A stretch of DNA of 64,000 bases from Caldimonas mangrovi (GCF_023721835.1 NZ_JAMKFE010000001.1:124001-188000); one strand, 5' to 3'; positions 37,320 through 45,920 are shown, numbered from the stretch's first letter. Made by a program: numbers and translations. Notes: generated by a model not told the origin, from the sequence alone.

Positions 37320-38026
37320 GTGCGATCCTGAAGACTGCTGCTCCATGGGTGGTGCGCGCCGTGCTGTTCGACCTCGACGGCACCTTGGCCGACACCGCGC
37401 CGGATCTCGCCGGCGCCGTCAATTGCATGCGGCTGCGCCGGGGGTTGCCCGTGCTGCCGGTGGAACAGTTGCGCCCCGTCGCATCGGCGGGTGCGCGCGG
37501 CATGCTGGCCGTCGGGCTCGGCGTATCGGCGGCCGACCCGCAGTACGAACGCCTGCGTGAGGAGTTTCTCTCCGAGTACGAGGCGGCGCTGGACGCCGAG
37601 TCACGCCTGTTCGACGGCGCACCGGAACTGCTCGACGCACTCGCGGCGGCCGGCGTGCCGTGGGGGGTCGTGACCAACAAGGCGATGCGGTTCACGCGCC
37701 CGGTGCTCGATGCGCTCGGCGTGGCGTCGCGTGCCGCGGTAGTGATTGCCGGCGACACCACGCCGCATGCCAAACCACATCCCGAGCCGCTGTTCGAGGC
37801 GTGCCGGCAGTTGAACCTGGAACCGCAGCAAGCGGTCTATGTCGGCGACGACTTGCGTGATGTGCAGGCGGCCCGCGCGGCCGGCATGCCGGTGGTGGCT
37901 GCGGCCTATGGTTATCTCGGCGAGACACCCGACCTGGCCTCCTGGGGCGCCGACGCGGTGATCGATACGCTGCCGCAGCTGCTCGACCTGCTTCGGCTTG
38001 ATCCTGGGGCGGCAAACCCCTCTTGA
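37316..38026 (+). CDS. gph: HAD-family phosphatase, phosphoglycolate phosphatase-like
   Basis: Haloacid dehalogenase hydrolase of 236 aa. Motif [13 protein letters not shown] contains the nucleophile Asp, motif II is VTNKA, motif III has the Lys in [10 protein letters not shown], and motif IV is [15 protein letters not shown]. It may dephosphorylate 2-phosphoglycolate. A MupP-type role on N-acetylmuramate 6-phosphate is an alternative, because that relative is also found next to ubiG. It overlaps ubiG by 4 nt and precedes ssrA. Confidence 0.88.
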   Translation: MSAILKTAAPWVVRAVLFDLDGTLADTAPDLAGAVNCMRLRRGLPVLPVEQLRPVASAGARGMLAVGLGVSAADPQYERLREEFLSEYEAALDAESRLFDGAPELLDALAAAGVPWGVVTNKAMRFTRPVLDALGVASRAAVVIAGDTTPHAKPHPEPLFEACRQLNLEPQQAVYVGDDLRDVQAARAAGMPVVAAAYGYLGETPDLASWGADAVIDTLPQLLDLLRLDPGAANPS

Positions 38027-38048
38027 AAAGCGGTCAGGCTCGCCGAAC

Positions 38049-38054
38049 TACAAT
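38049..38054 (+). promoter_or_regulatory. -10 element of the tmRNA promoter
   Basis: TACAAT lies 10 nt upstream of the mature tmRNA 5' end. TTGAAA at 38023-38028, overlapping the gph stop, is a -35 candidate, but its 20-bp spacing is longer than optimal. Confidence 0.5.
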
Positions 38055-38064
38055 CCCGTTCTCT

Positions 38065-38423
38065 GGGGCCGACCTGGTTTCGACGTGGGTGCGGAATCAG
38101 AGCGGTGCATGCCGAGCACCAGTACGCTCGTAAATCCACTGGATCAAAGTAACTGCGAACGACGAACGTTTCGCCCTCGCCGCTTAACACCGGTGAGCCT
38201 CTCAACGGTTGGCCGATAGGCCGGGCCCGCAAGGGCTGAGAGGTCATACATATCGGCTGGTGGTGCGCCGGGTCACTCGGTGCATCACGAGATCAAGTGA
38301 CTGGCGTCGTTGGTAGCGTGCTCCTGCGCGACCGCGGCGTGAGACTCAAATCAGTGAGCTAAGCATGTAGATCTGCCTGAGGATGGCTTGCGGACGCGGG
38401 TTCAATTCCCGCCGGCTCCACCA
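38065..38423 (+). ncRNA. ssrA: Transfer-messenger RNA (tmRNA)
   Basis: Rescues stalled ribosomes by trans-translation. The 5' end GGGGCCG pairs with CGGCTCC before the encoded 3' ACCA, closing the tRNA-like acceptor stem, and a T-arm GCGGGTTCAATTCCCGC is visible. The tag reading frame is at 38155-38187: resume codon GCG, then AAC GAC GAA CGT TTC GCC CTC GCC GCT TAA, giving ANDERFALAA. This tag is typical of Burkholderiales. The length of 359 nt is normal for a one-piece tmRNA. The -10 is just upstream and a terminator follows. Confidence 0.97.
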
Positions 38424-38432
38424 TCACACCGT

Positions 38433-38468
38433 AAGCCCTGGGGCTCCCGCTCCAGGGCTTTTTCTTTT
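38433..38468 (+). terminator. Rho-independent terminator after tmRNA
   Basis: AAGCCCTGG (38433-38441) pairs with CCAGGGCTT (38452-38460), followed by TTTCTTTT. Confidence 0.9.
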
Positions 38469-38505
38469 GGTTGCGCCCTTCGGGGGCACCCTATGTATTT
38501 CCATC

Positions 38506-38534
38506 TTGCCGGACGCCGGACGCAGGCGTATAAG
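38506..38534 (+). promoter_or_regulatory. Putative promoter upstream of the oxidase region
   Basis: TTGCCG (38506-38511) and TATAAG (38529-38534) are spaced by 17 bp. The predicted leader is about 45 nt and ends with AAAGGAGG before the GTG at 38585. It could serve the 38585 gene and perhaps the whole downstream run. Confidence 0.5.
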
Positions 38535-38584
38535 TCCAGCGTGACTGGCCCCGGTTTCACACCGCGTGATGAAAGGAGGGTGCC

Positions 38585-39100
38585 GTGAGCAGACGCATCT
38601 ACTGGCTCGTGCCGGATCTGGCGAGCGCCAGGCAGGTCACCAACGACCTGCTGCTCGCACGTGTGACCGAACGGCAGATTCACTTCGTCGGTCGCGAGGG
38701 CATGGATCTGTCCGGACTCCATGTCGCCAACGTCCTGCAAACCTCCGACGTCGTCCGCGCCGCCCAGGTGGGGCTGCTGATCGGCGGTATCACCGGCGCC
38801 GCTGCCGGGGTGGCGGCGGCGGTCTGGTTTCCCATCGTCGGCGAGACCCCGCAGTGGGGTATCGCGGCCGTGCTGGCGGTGCTGGGCGGCGGCTTCGGCG
38901 CCTGGGCGTCCAGCATGATCGGCATCTCCACCCCCAGCGGGCGGCTGAGGCGTTTCGAGGGCGCCATCGAGCAGGGACAGATCCTGATGATGGTCGACGT
39001 TCCCCAGGCTCGCGCGAAGGAGATCGAGGCGCTGCTCAAGGCCTCGCATCCCGAGGCTCGTTTCGAGGGCGAGGAGCCCAACATCCCGGCGTTCCCCTGA
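38585..39100 (+). CDS. Small membrane protein of unknown function, DUF1269-like
   Basis: Protein of 171 aa, not firmly recognised. A soluble N-terminal alpha/beta segment (RRIYWLVPDLASARQVTNDLLLARV) is followed by a hydrophobic glycine-rich hairpin (about 60-110: VGLLIGGITGAAAGVAAAVWF and AAVLAVLGGGFGAWASSMIG). A soluble C-terminal part completes it (GQILMMVDVPQARAKEIEALL). This pattern resembles DUF1269-type proteins. The start is GTG with a very strong AAAGGAGG 5-6 nt upstream. It lies between tmRNA and the oxidase genes, 58 nt ahead of another membrane protein. Function unknown. Confidence 0.7.
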   Translation: MSRRIYWLVPDLASARQVTNDLLLARVTERQIHFVGREGMDLSGLHVANVLQTSDVVRAAQVGLLIGGITGAAAGVAAAVWFPIVGETPQWGIAAVLAVLGGGFGAWASSMIGISTPSGRLRRFEGAIEQGQILMMVDVPQARAKEIEALLKASHPEARFEGEEPNIPAFP

Positions 39101-39158
39101 AGCGACGCCCGGCGGTCATCAACGTGGCGGCCAGGCCGCCCGACTTGGGGAGTAGGCC

Positions 39159-39668
39159 ATGGAACTGCACGCACATTCCCACTCGCATCATTGGGTCCGG
39201 CGCACGCCGGACTGGCGCGCTGCGGCGGTCGCGGGTTTTGCGGCCGGCGCGATCCTGATGGTGCTCGAACTGTTCTGGTCGGCCTGGGGCACGGGGGGCA
39301 GCCCCTGGGAAATCTCGCACATGATCGCGGCGATCGTGGCCGGGCCCGGCAGCCTCGGTTCCCCAGGCTTCGATCTGGGTGTCGTGGCGTTGGCTTTGGT
39401 CACGCACTATGTGCTTGGTATCGCGTTCGGGCTGGTGCTCGCAGCGGTGATGGCGCCGTTCCGCCTCGACTCGAGTGCCGGCATGGCGCTGACCATTGGC
39501 GGTGCGTTCGGCGTGCTGCTGTACCTGGTGAACTTCTTCGTGCTGGCAGCCTGGTTCCCCTGGTTCGCCGAGATCCGTGGTGCCGCGACCTTGATCGCGC
39601 ATCTGATCTTCGGCATGAGCGCCGCCTTCCTGTACTGGAAGCTGGAGAGGGACGACACGGCTCTCTGA
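39159..39668 (+). CDS. Four-helix membrane protein of unknown function
   Basis: Protein of 169 aa. A His-rich N-terminus (MELHAHSHSHHWVRR) is followed by four predicted membrane helices near residues 20-42, 73-95, 106-127 and 140-158. GGGGAG precedes the ATG. It lies 106 nt upstream of coxB on the same strand. Its His-rich start could bind copper, but that is speculation; an accessory role to the oxidase is inferred only from position. Confidence 0.65.
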   Translation: MELHAHSHSHHWVRRTPDWRAAAVAGFAAGAILMVLELFWSAWGTGGSPWEISHMIAAIVAGPGSLGSPGFDLGVVALALVTHYVLGIAFGLVLAAVMAPFRLDSSAGMALTIGGAFGVLLYLVNFFVLAAWFPWFAEIRGAATLIAHLIFGMSAAFLYWKLERDDTAL

Positions 39669-39774
39669 CGTCACACACGGGGCTCCGCGCGCGCACGCGA
39701 CGGGGCAAACGGATCTGTCGCCGGTACCACCTGGCGGGCTGGAAGGCCCGTGAGGCGCCGGGAGGAGGCAAGGC

Positions 39775-40914
39775 ATGCTCATCGCCGCAGTCCTCGTCGC
39801 GATCGTCGTCGGATCCGTGCTGTTCCATTTCGTGAGCCCGTGGTGGACGACGCCCCTGGCCTCGAACTGGCAGGCGATGGACGACACGCTCACGATCACG
39901 CTCGTGATCACCGGCGTGTTCTTCGTCGTCATCAACCTCTTCCTGGCCTACACGCTGCTGCGTTACCGCCACCGTCACGGTCATCGCGCGGCCTACGAGC
40001 CCGAGAACCGGCGGCTGGAACGCTGGCTGATCGGTGTGACGACGGTGGGCATCGTCGGGCTGCTCGCCCCGGGGCTGGTCGTCTACGCCAGCTACGTGAA
40101 GCCGCCGGAGGACGCGCTGGTGCTGGAGGTGCTGGGCCGGCAATGGCAATGGCACTACCGCTTTGCCGGAGCCGCAGGCCGCCTGGGACCCTCCGACGCG
40201 CGCTTCGTCGACGCCGGCAACCCGTTCGGTCTGGACCCCGGGCATCCAGACGGACAGCAGAACATCCTGATCGCGGCCGGCGAGGTGAGGCTGCCGGTCG
40301 GACGTCCGGTCAAGGTGCTGCTGCGCTCGCACGACGTGCTGCACGACTTCTACGTGCCGCAGTTCCGCGCGCGCATGAACATGGTGCCGGGCATGGTCAC
40401 CACCTTCTGGTTCACGCCGACGCGCACCGGCCGCTTTGAGGTGTTGTGCGCGCAGCTGTGCGGCGTCGGCCACGCCAACATGCGAGGCGTCGTGCAGGTG
40501 GTTGAGGAGGCCGAGTTCCAGGCCTGGCTGCAGGAGCAGCCGACCTTCGCGATGACCACGCAACCGGCCCGGCCGGCCCCGGCGGCCACTGGGCAGGTGG
40601 ACCCCCTGGTGGCGCAGGGCCAACAGCTGGCGCAGGCAAAAGGCTGCATTGCCTGTCACACCGTTGACGGCGGGGCTGGCGTGGGCCCGACCTGGAAGGG
40701 GTTGTTCGGCAAGACCGAGACGCTGAGGGACGGCACCACTGCGCTGGTGGATGAGGCCTACGTGCGCAGCTTCATCCTCGAGCCGCAGGCTCGCGGCGTG
40801 AAGGGCTTTGCGCCGGTGATGCCGAAGATCCCGCTCACCGATGCGGAGCTTTCCGCACTGGTCGCCTACATCAAGTCGCACGGCGGTACGGCGCAGCCGT
40901 CCGCCACGCGCTGA
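39775..40914 (+). CDS. coxB: Cytochrome c oxidase subunit II with fused cytochrome c domain
   Basis: Electron-entry subunit, 379 aa, of a caa3-type oxidase. Two N-terminal membrane helices (about 2-22 and 40-62, with a further hydrophobic stretch near 80-100) precede a cupredoxin domain. CuA ligands are visible: His in LLRSHDVLHDF, and CAQLCGVGHANM with two Cys, His and Met. After a Pro-rich linker comes a class I cytochrome c domain with the heme motif CIACH (about 291) and an axial Met in FAPVMPKIPL. GGGAGGAGG precedes the ATG. The fused heme domain lets soluble cytochrome or a bc1 complex feed electrons directly. Confidence 0.95.
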   Translation: MLIAAVLVAIVVGSVLFHFVSPWWTTPLASNWQAMDDTLTITLVITGVFFVVINLFLAYTLLRYRHRHGHRAAYEPENRRLERWLIGVTTVGIVGLLAPGLVVYASYVKPPEDALVLEVLGRQWQWHYRFAGAAGRLGPSDARFVDAGNPFGLDPGHPDGQQNILIAAGEVRLPVGRPVKVLLRSHDVLHDFYVPQFRARMNMVPGMVTTFWFTPTRTGRFEVLCAQLCGVGHANMRGVVQVVEEAEFQAWLQEQPTFAMTTQPARPAPAATGQVDPLVAQGQQLAQAKGCIACHTVDGGAGVGPTWKGLFGKTETLRDGTTALVDEAYVRSFILEPQARGVKGFAPVMPKIPLTDAELSALVAYIKSHGGTAQPSATR

Positions 40915-40937
40915 CGCCGAGGGAAAGGGACGCGCTC

Positions 40938-42689
40938 ATGGCTTACGCCGATGCTCACCACGGGCCGCAGAGCTTCTGGACCCGGTATGTCTGGAGCCAG
41001 GATCACAAGGTGATCGCGGTGCAGTACACGATAGTCGCGATCGCAGTCGGGCTGATCGGGCTGCTGCTGTCGAACCTGATGCGGCTGCAGCTCGGCTTTC
41101 CCGGCAGGTTCGACTTCATCGATGCCGAGCGCTACTACCAGTACATGACGATGCACGGGATGATCATGGTGATCTACCTGCTGACGGCGCTGTTCCTCGG
41201 CGGTTTTGGCAACTACCTGATCCCGTTGATGGTGGGCGCGCGCGACATGGTGTTCCCGTTTCTCAACATGCTCAGCTTCTGGGTCTACCTGTTGTCGGTG
41301 GTCGTGCTGCTCGCGAGCTTTTTTGTTTCGGGCGGGCCTACAGGTGCAGGCTGGACGCTGTATCCGCCGCAGGCCATCCTGCCCGGCACGCCGGGGCACG
41401 ATGGCGGCATCGTGTTGATGCTGGTGTCGCTGGTGATCTTTATCGTCGCGGCGACGATGGGCGGCCTGAATTACGTCACCACGGTGCTGCAAGCCCGTGC
41501 CCCGGGCATGACGCTGCTGCGCATGCCGCTGACGGTGTGGGGCATCTTCGTCGCGACCATCCTGGCGCTGCTGGCCTTCCCGGCGCTGTTCGTCAGCGGC
41601 GTGATGATGCTGCTCGACGAGACACTGGGCACCAGCTTCTTCATGCCCGAACTGGTGTCGATGGGGCAGGCGACCGAATACCGGGGAGGCAGCCCGCTGC
41701 TGTTCCAGCACCTGTTCTGGTTCTTCGGCCATCCCGAGGTCTACATCGTCGCGCTGCCTGCCTTCGGCATCGTCTCCGACCTCATCAGCGTGCACGCGCG
41801 CAAGGCCATCTTCGGTTATCGCATGATGGTGTGGGCCATCGTCGTCATCGGCGGCCTGAGTTTCGTCGTGTGGGCGCACCACATGTTCGTCAGCGGCATG
41901 AACCCGTACTTCGGCTTCTTCTTCGCCGCGAGCACGCTGGTGATCGCGATCCCGACCGCGATCAAGGTCTACAACTGGCTGCTGACGCTGTGGCGCGGCG
42001 ACATCCACCTGTCGGTGCCGATGCTGTTCGCGCTGGCCTTCATCAGCACCTTCCTGATCGGCGGCCTGACAGGCTTGTTCCTGGGCAACGTCAGCGTCGA
42101 CATTCCGCTGTCGGGCACCTACTTCGTCGTTGCGCACTTCCACATGGTGATGGGCGTCGCGCCCATCCTGGTGGTGTTCGGCGGCATCTACCACTGGTAC
42201 CCGAAGGTCACCGGCCGCATGCTCGACGACCGGCTCGGGCGGTTGCACTTCTGGGTCACCTTCCTCGGCACCTATGCCATTTTCTTCCCGATGCACTACC
42301 TGGGGGTGCTCGGCATGCCGCGGCGCTATCACAGCTTCGAGCAGTACGAGTTCATTCCGGCGTCGGCGCATGCGCTGAACGCCTTCATCACCGTGGTCGC
42401 CATCTTCGTCGGCGTGCTGCAGCTGGTGTTCGTGTTCAACCTCGCATGGAGCGCTCGCTACGGCCGGCGTGCCGACGCCAACCCCTGGCGAGCGGCCTCG
42501 CTCGAATGGCAGACGCCGCAGACGCCGCCTGTACACGGCAACTGGGGCGAACAGCTGCCGGTGGCCCACCGCTGGGCCTACGCCTACAGCGTGCCCGGAG
42601 CCAAGGAGGACTTCATTGCGCAGAACGCGCCGCCCGAAGAGGGCGGCGAGGAGTCGTCGCCGTATGGCGTGAAGGAGGCCCCCGCATGA
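40938..42689 (+). CDS. coxA: Cytochrome c oxidase subunit I
   Basis: Catalytic heme-copper subunit, 583 aa, about twelve helices. Low-spin heme and binuclear-centre ligands are seen: MHGMIMV (heme a His), GHPEVYIVALP (CuB His and cross-linked Tyr), AHHMFVSGM (two CuB His), and VAHFHMVMG (heme a3 and heme a His). GARDMVFPFLNMLSFW suggests a D-channel entrance, and HARKAIFGY has the K-channel Lys, fitting an A-type proton pump. It starts 23 nt after coxB and ends with ATGA overlapping the next gene. Confidence 0.96.
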   Translation: MAYADAHHGPQSFWTRYVWSQDHKVIAVQYTIVAIAVGLIGLLLSNLMRLQLGFPGRFDFIDAERYYQYMTMHGMIMVIYLLTALFLGGFGNYLIPLMVGARDMVFPFLNMLSFWVYLLSVVVLLASFFVSGGPTGAGWTLYPPQAILPGTPGHDGGIVLMLVSLVIFIVAATMGGLNYVTTVLQARAPGMTLLRMPLTVWGIFVATILALLAFPALFVSGVMMLLDETLGTSFFMPELVSMGQATEYRGGSPLLFQHLFWFFGHPEVYIVALPAFGIVSDLISVHARKAIFGYRMMVWAIVVIGGLSFVVWAHHMFVSGMNPYFGFFFAASTLVIAIPTAIKVYNWLLTLWRGDIHLSVPMLFALAFISTFLIGGLTGLFLGNVSVDIPLSGTYFVVAHFHMVMGVAPILVVFGGIYHWYPKVTGRMLDDRLGRLHFWVTFLGTYAIFFPMHYLGVLGMPRRYHSFEQYEFIPASAHALNAFITVVAIFVGVLQLVFVFNLAWSARYGRRADANPWRAASLEWQTPQTPPVHGNWGEQLPVAHRWAYAYSVPGAKEDFIAQNAPPEEGGEESSPYGVKEAPA

Positions 42690-43300
42690 GCCACGCGAGC
42701 GTGATCGCAGCCCCTGCCGAGCGCCGCCTGCCGGCGCCGGCGGACATCGGGCTGTGGGTCTTCATCGGCATGGCGACGTCGCTGTTCACGCTGTTCGTTG
42801 CGGCCTACGTGATGCGCATGGAGGGTAGCGACTGGTCGGCCATCGGCATGCCGTGGCAGCTGTGGCTGGGCACCGCCTGCCTGGCCGGTGGCAGCCTGTC
42901 GATGCAGCGCGCGGCTGTCACCGCGCGCCGGGCGCAGACGGGGGCGCGAGGCTTGCTCGTCGGCGGCGGCTGCGCGCTGGCCTTCGTCGCCGTGCAGCTG
43001 TGGGGCTGGCAGGAACTGCAGGCGCGCATGGTGGCGGCCACCGGCAACCCGGCCGCCAGCTTCTTCTACCTGCTGACCGCAGTGCACGCGCTGCATGTGC
43101 TGGGCGGGCTGGCGGCGTGGGGCTACACGGTGCGACGCCTGCAGGTCCGGCGCGATCCCGGCGGAGACGCGATGCGCATCTCGTTGTGCGCGCGCTACTG
43201 GCACTTCCTGCTGGCAGCCTGGCTGCTGGTGTTTTCGACGCTCAGCGGCCTGACGCCGAGCGTCGTGCGCTTCATCTGCGGGATCCCTGCGGGGGCATAG
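42686..43300 (+). CDS. Heme-copper oxidase subunit III family protein (first copy)
   Basis: Membrane protein of 204 aa with five predicted helices. Subunit III landmarks are weak but recognisable: GLWVFIGMATSLFTLFVAAYVMRM near the N-terminus, TAVHALHVLGGLAAW in the middle, and ARYWHFLLAAWLLVFSTL at the end. It overlaps coxA by 4 nt (ATGA), so it is translationally coupled. A second, fuller subunit III follows, so this one may be an accessory or assembly variant. A role beyond subunit III cannot be told from sequence. Confidence 0.85.
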   Translation: MSHASVIAAPAERRLPAPADIGLWVFIGMATSLFTLFVAAYVMRMEGSDWSAIGMPWQLWLGTACLAGGSLSMQRAAVTARRAQTGARGLLVGGGCALAFVAVQLWGWQELQARMVAATGNPAASFFYLLTAVHALHVLGGLAAWGYTVRRLQVRRDPGGDAMRISLCARYWHFLLAAWLLVFSTLSGLTPSVVRFICGIPAGA

Positions 43301-43317
43301 GGCGAGGAGAGGCAAGC

Positions 43318-44031
43318 ATGGCAGCCGTACACGATGTCCCGCTCGCCGGTTCGGTCGTCGCCGCGCCGGACGCCCCCGCAAGCCATGGCGGCTTGCGAGG
43401 CCTGATCGCCGATTGGTCGTCCGACCGCGAGGCCTTCAAGGTTTCGTGGGGCAAGGCCATGATGTGGATCTTCCTGCTCAGCGACACCTTCGTGTTCGGC
43501 AGTTTCCTGACTGGCTACATGACGGTGCGGATGTCGACCACCGAGACGTGGCCGAATGCGAGCGAGGTCTTCGCACTGAACATCGGCGGCGCGTCGGTGC
43601 CGATGGTGCTGATCGCGATCATGACCTTCGTGCTGATCAGCAGCAGTGGCACGATGGCGATGGCCGTGAACCAGGCGTACCGCCGCAACCGCAAGCCGGC
43701 TGCACTGCTGATGCTGGCCACGGCGGCGTTCGGCGCGTGCTTCGTCGGCATGCAGGCCTTCGAATGGAGCAAGCTGATCTCCGAGGGCGTGCGTCCGTGG
43801 GGCAACCCGATGGGCGCAGCGCAGTTCGGCTCGACCTTCTTCATGATCACCGGGTTCCACGGCTTGCATGTCTCTGCCGGCGTGGTGTACCTGCTCGTCG
43901 TGGCGCTGCGGGTGCTGCGCGGGCGCTACGAGCACACGGGCAACTACCAGATCGTCGAGATCGCGGGGCTCTACTGGCACTTCGTCGACCTGGTGTGGGT
44001 GTTCATCTTCGCGCTGTTCTACCTCTGGTGA
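43318..44031 (+). CDS. coxC: Cytochrome c oxidase subunit III (second copy)
   Basis: Membrane protein of 237 aa, closer to canonical subunit III. KAMMWIFLLSDTFVFGSFLTGYM (about 43-65) starts the helical core, then QAFEWSKLISEG, GSTFFMITGFHGLHVSAGVVYLL and IAGLYWHFVDLVWVFIFALFYL at the C-terminus. The Glu of the lipid-contact region is visible in FEWSKL. GAGGAGAGGC precedes the ATG. It lies 17 nt after the first subunit III gene. The pair of subunit III-type genes is an odd feature of this operon. Confidence 0.93.
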   Translation: MAAVHDVPLAGSVVAAPDAPASHGGLRGLIADWSSDREAFKVSWGKAMMWIFLLSDTFVFGSFLTGYMTVRMSTTETWPNASEVFALNIGGASVPMVLIAIMTFVLISSSGTMAMAVNQAYRRNRKPAALLMLATAAFGACFVGMQAFEWSKLISEGVRPWGNPMGAAQFGSTFFMITGFHGLHVSAGVVYLLVVALRVLRGRYEHTGNYQIVEIAGLYWHFVDLVWVFIFALFYLW

Positions 44032-44060
44032 GCAGCACGCCAGTCACGGAGGATCCGATC

Positions 44061-44375
44061 ATGTCATCCGCCACCGGCCAGCAGCACCCGATCGGCCTGT
44101 ACCTGAAGATCTGGGGACTGCTGTTCCTGCTCAGCCTGCTGTCCTACCTGGTGGACTACTTCCACTTCCAGGGCTACCTGCGCTGGAGCCTGATCTTCGT
44201 CTTCATGGCACTGAAGGCGGGCCTTATCGTGGCGGTTTTCATGCACATGGCGTGGGAGCGGCTGGCGCTGGTCTATGCCATCGTGGTACCACCGTTGGCG
44301 CTGCTGGTGCTGGTGGCATTGATGGCGCTCGAGGCCGAGCACACCTTCCTGACGCGGCTCGCGTTCTTCCGGTGA
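44061..44375 (+). CDS. Cytochrome c oxidase subunit IV, prokaryotic type
   Basis: Small three-helix membrane subunit of 104 aa (COX4_pro family). Segments GLYLKIWGLLFLLSLLSYLVDYF, LRWSLIFVFMALKAGLIVAVFMHM and ALVYAIVVPPLALLVLVALMAL match the family, including the conserved KAGLIVAVFMHM stretch. GGAGGATC precedes the ATG. Its TGA stop overlaps the GTG start of ctaB by 4 nt. It completes the subunits I-IV set of a caa3-type complex. Confidence 0.9.
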   Translation: MSSATGQQHPIGLYLKIWGLLFLLSLLSYLVDYFHFQGYLRWSLIFVFMALKAGLIVAVFMHMAWERLALVYAIVVPPLALLVLVALMALEAEHTFLTRLAFFR

Positions 44376-45316
44376 AGCTGCCCGACGTCCCCCCTGCCAA
44401 CGGCGCGCTCGGCCGACCCGCCGCCATGCCCGCCGAGCGCGCCGCATGGCGCGACTACGCCGAGCTGACCAAGCCCCGTGTCGTTGCGTTGATGTGCTTC
44501 ACCGTGCTGGCCGGCATGCTGCTTGCGCGCCCCGCACCGGTGCCCTGGACGGTCGTCGTGTTCGGCGTGGCCGGCATCGGGCTCGTGGCCGGGGCTGCGG
44601 CGGCACTCAACCATCTGATCGATCGGCACGTCGACGCCGTGATGGCGAGAACCCGGGCCCGGCCATTGCCGCGCGGTGCGTTGAGCGGGCGCGATGTCGC
44701 GCTGTTCGCAACCGCAACTTGCGTGCTCGGCATGAGTCTGTTGCTGGTTTTCACCAACCCGTTGTGCAGTTGGCTGAGCTTTGCGTCGCTGGTGGGGTAT
44801 GCGGGGGTCTACAGCCTTTACCTGAAGCGTGCGACGCCGCAGAACATCGTGATCGGGGGCGCCGCGGGCGCCATGCCGCCGCTGCTGGGCTGGATCGCCG
44901 TGACCGGGCAGGTGGAGCCGGGAGCGCTGCTGCTGTTCCTGATCATCTTCGTCTGGACCCCGCCCCATTTCTGGGCCCTGGCCATCCACCGGCGGGAAGA
45001 GTACGCACGCGTCGGCATCCCGATGCTGCCGGTCACGCATGGCGTTGCGTTCACCGCGAGGCGGGTGCTTGGCTATACGCTGCTGCTGTGGGGCGTGACG
45101 CTGCTGCCTGCGTGGATCGGCATGAGCGGTGCGTTGTATTTCGCCGCAGCGCTGTTGCTCGGACTGCGCTTCGTCGTGTTTGCCATCGCCTTGTGCCGCG
45201 ACACGTCCGCCGCGATGCCGACCTTCCGCTACTCGATTGCCTACCTCGCGGCGTTGTTCGCGGCGATGCTGATCGAGCGGTTCGTTCCAGGCGGCGAAAC
45301 CCTGCTTTCCTGGTAG
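44372..45316 (+). CDS. ctaB: Protoheme IX farnesyltransferase (heme O synthase)
   Basis: Polyprenyl transferase that farnesylates heme b to heme o, the precursor of heme a needed by the oxidase; 314 aa from GTG 44372. UbiA-family motifs are present: NHLIDRHVDAVMARTRARPLP (first Asp-rich motif) and LYLKRATPQNIVIGGAAGAMPPLLGW. About eight membrane helices are expected. GTG is chosen for its 4-nt overlap with the previous gene; ATG at 44426 is an alternative that removes a Pro-rich leader. No ctaA, ctaG or sco gene is in the window. Confidence 0.93.
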   Translation: MKLPDVPPANGALGRPAAMPAERAAWRDYAELTKPRVVALMCFTVLAGMLLARPAPVPWTVVVFGVAGIGLVAGAAAALNHLIDRHVDAVMARTRARPLPRGALSGRDVALFATATCVLGMSLLLVFTNPLCSWLSFASLVGYAGVYSLYLKRATPQNIVIGGAAGAMPPLLGWIAVTGQVEPGALLLFLIIFVWTPPHFWALAIHRREEYARVGIPMLPVTHGVAFTARRVLGYTLLLWGVTLLPAWIGMSGALYFAAALLLGLRFVVFAIALCRDTSAAMPTFRYSIAYLAALFAAMLIERFVPGGETLLSW

Positions 45317-45395
45317 GTGCGTCCAGCGGCGAGTTGGCGAGTTCAATCTTCGCGTCTTGCTCGGTGCACAAGGTGCCTCGACTCCCCGGCACAAC

Positions 45396-45416
45396 AAAAA
45401 GGCAGGCCGGTGCCTG
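45396..45416 (-). terminator. Weak terminator after the ABC-DUF1854 operon
   Basis: On the minus strand CAGGC-ACCG-GCCTG forms a short 5-bp stem and is followed by CCTTTTTG. It lies about 25 nt beyond the DUF1854 stop. Confidence 0.45.
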
Positions 45417-45440
45417 GCTTGCAGGACGAAGGAGCGCGGC

Positions 45441-45920
45441 CTAGGCGAGAAAGCGATCGAGCAGTCGGCGGCTGGTGCGGTCGAGCGCGTGCAGGTCGGG
45501 CACCAGGAAGTGCACGCCCTGGGCGTCGGCGATGAGCAGCTTGCCGTGTGGCAGCCGGCGGATGTCTTCTTCGCCTTTCAGCACCAGCTGGGTCGGGCCC
45601 CGGTCGGTGTCGACGTCCCAGGTGCTCGGCGTCGAGAAGCTCGACACGCTGCGCAGCCTGACGATCTGCGGGACGAATTCGCGCGTCTGCAGTGCTTCAC
45701 GCAGCAGCGCCTGCTGCTGCGCGGGCAGGTCCTCAAGCCGGTCGATCCATGCCAGCTCGTGGCCGTCGGTACCCACCAGGGCAACGCCTTCGTCCGGTGC
45801 AGCGATCGGGAACGCGCGGACCGGCGTGACGCCGTTATGGCGCTCACCATCGCCAGTGACGAGGACAAGCTTGCCGTAGGCATTGCGTTCGACGATGAAG
45901 GGAAGGGTCGGCAGGCTCAT
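45441..45920 (-). CDS. DUF1854 family protein, cyanophycin-locus associated
   Basis: Soluble protein of 159 aa and unknown biochemical role. The family is recurrently found beside cphA genes and an ABC exporter in betaproteobacteria. Visible segments are PVRAFPIAAPDEGVALVGTDGHEL, an acidic region, then the basic RRLPHGKLLIADAQGVHFLVPD near the C-terminus. There is no signal peptide or membrane segment. Its ATG overlaps the ABC gene stop by 4 nt, so the two proteins are probably made together. The link to cyanophycin is by genomic association, not demonstrated mechanism. Confidence 0.87.
   Translation of the reverse strand: MSLPTLPFIVERNAYGKLVLVTGDGERHNGVTPVRAFPIAAPDEGVALVGTDGHELAWIDRLEDLPAQQQALLREALQTREFVPQIVRLRSVSSFSTPSTWDVDTDRGPTQLVLKGEEDIRRLPHGKLLIADAQGVHFLVPDLHALDRTSRRLLDRFLA

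Noticed and set aside
40841-42685. Frame reading through coxA in front of the first subunit III
   Set aside because: It is an out-of-frame shadow of coxA; subunit III homology begins at 42686.
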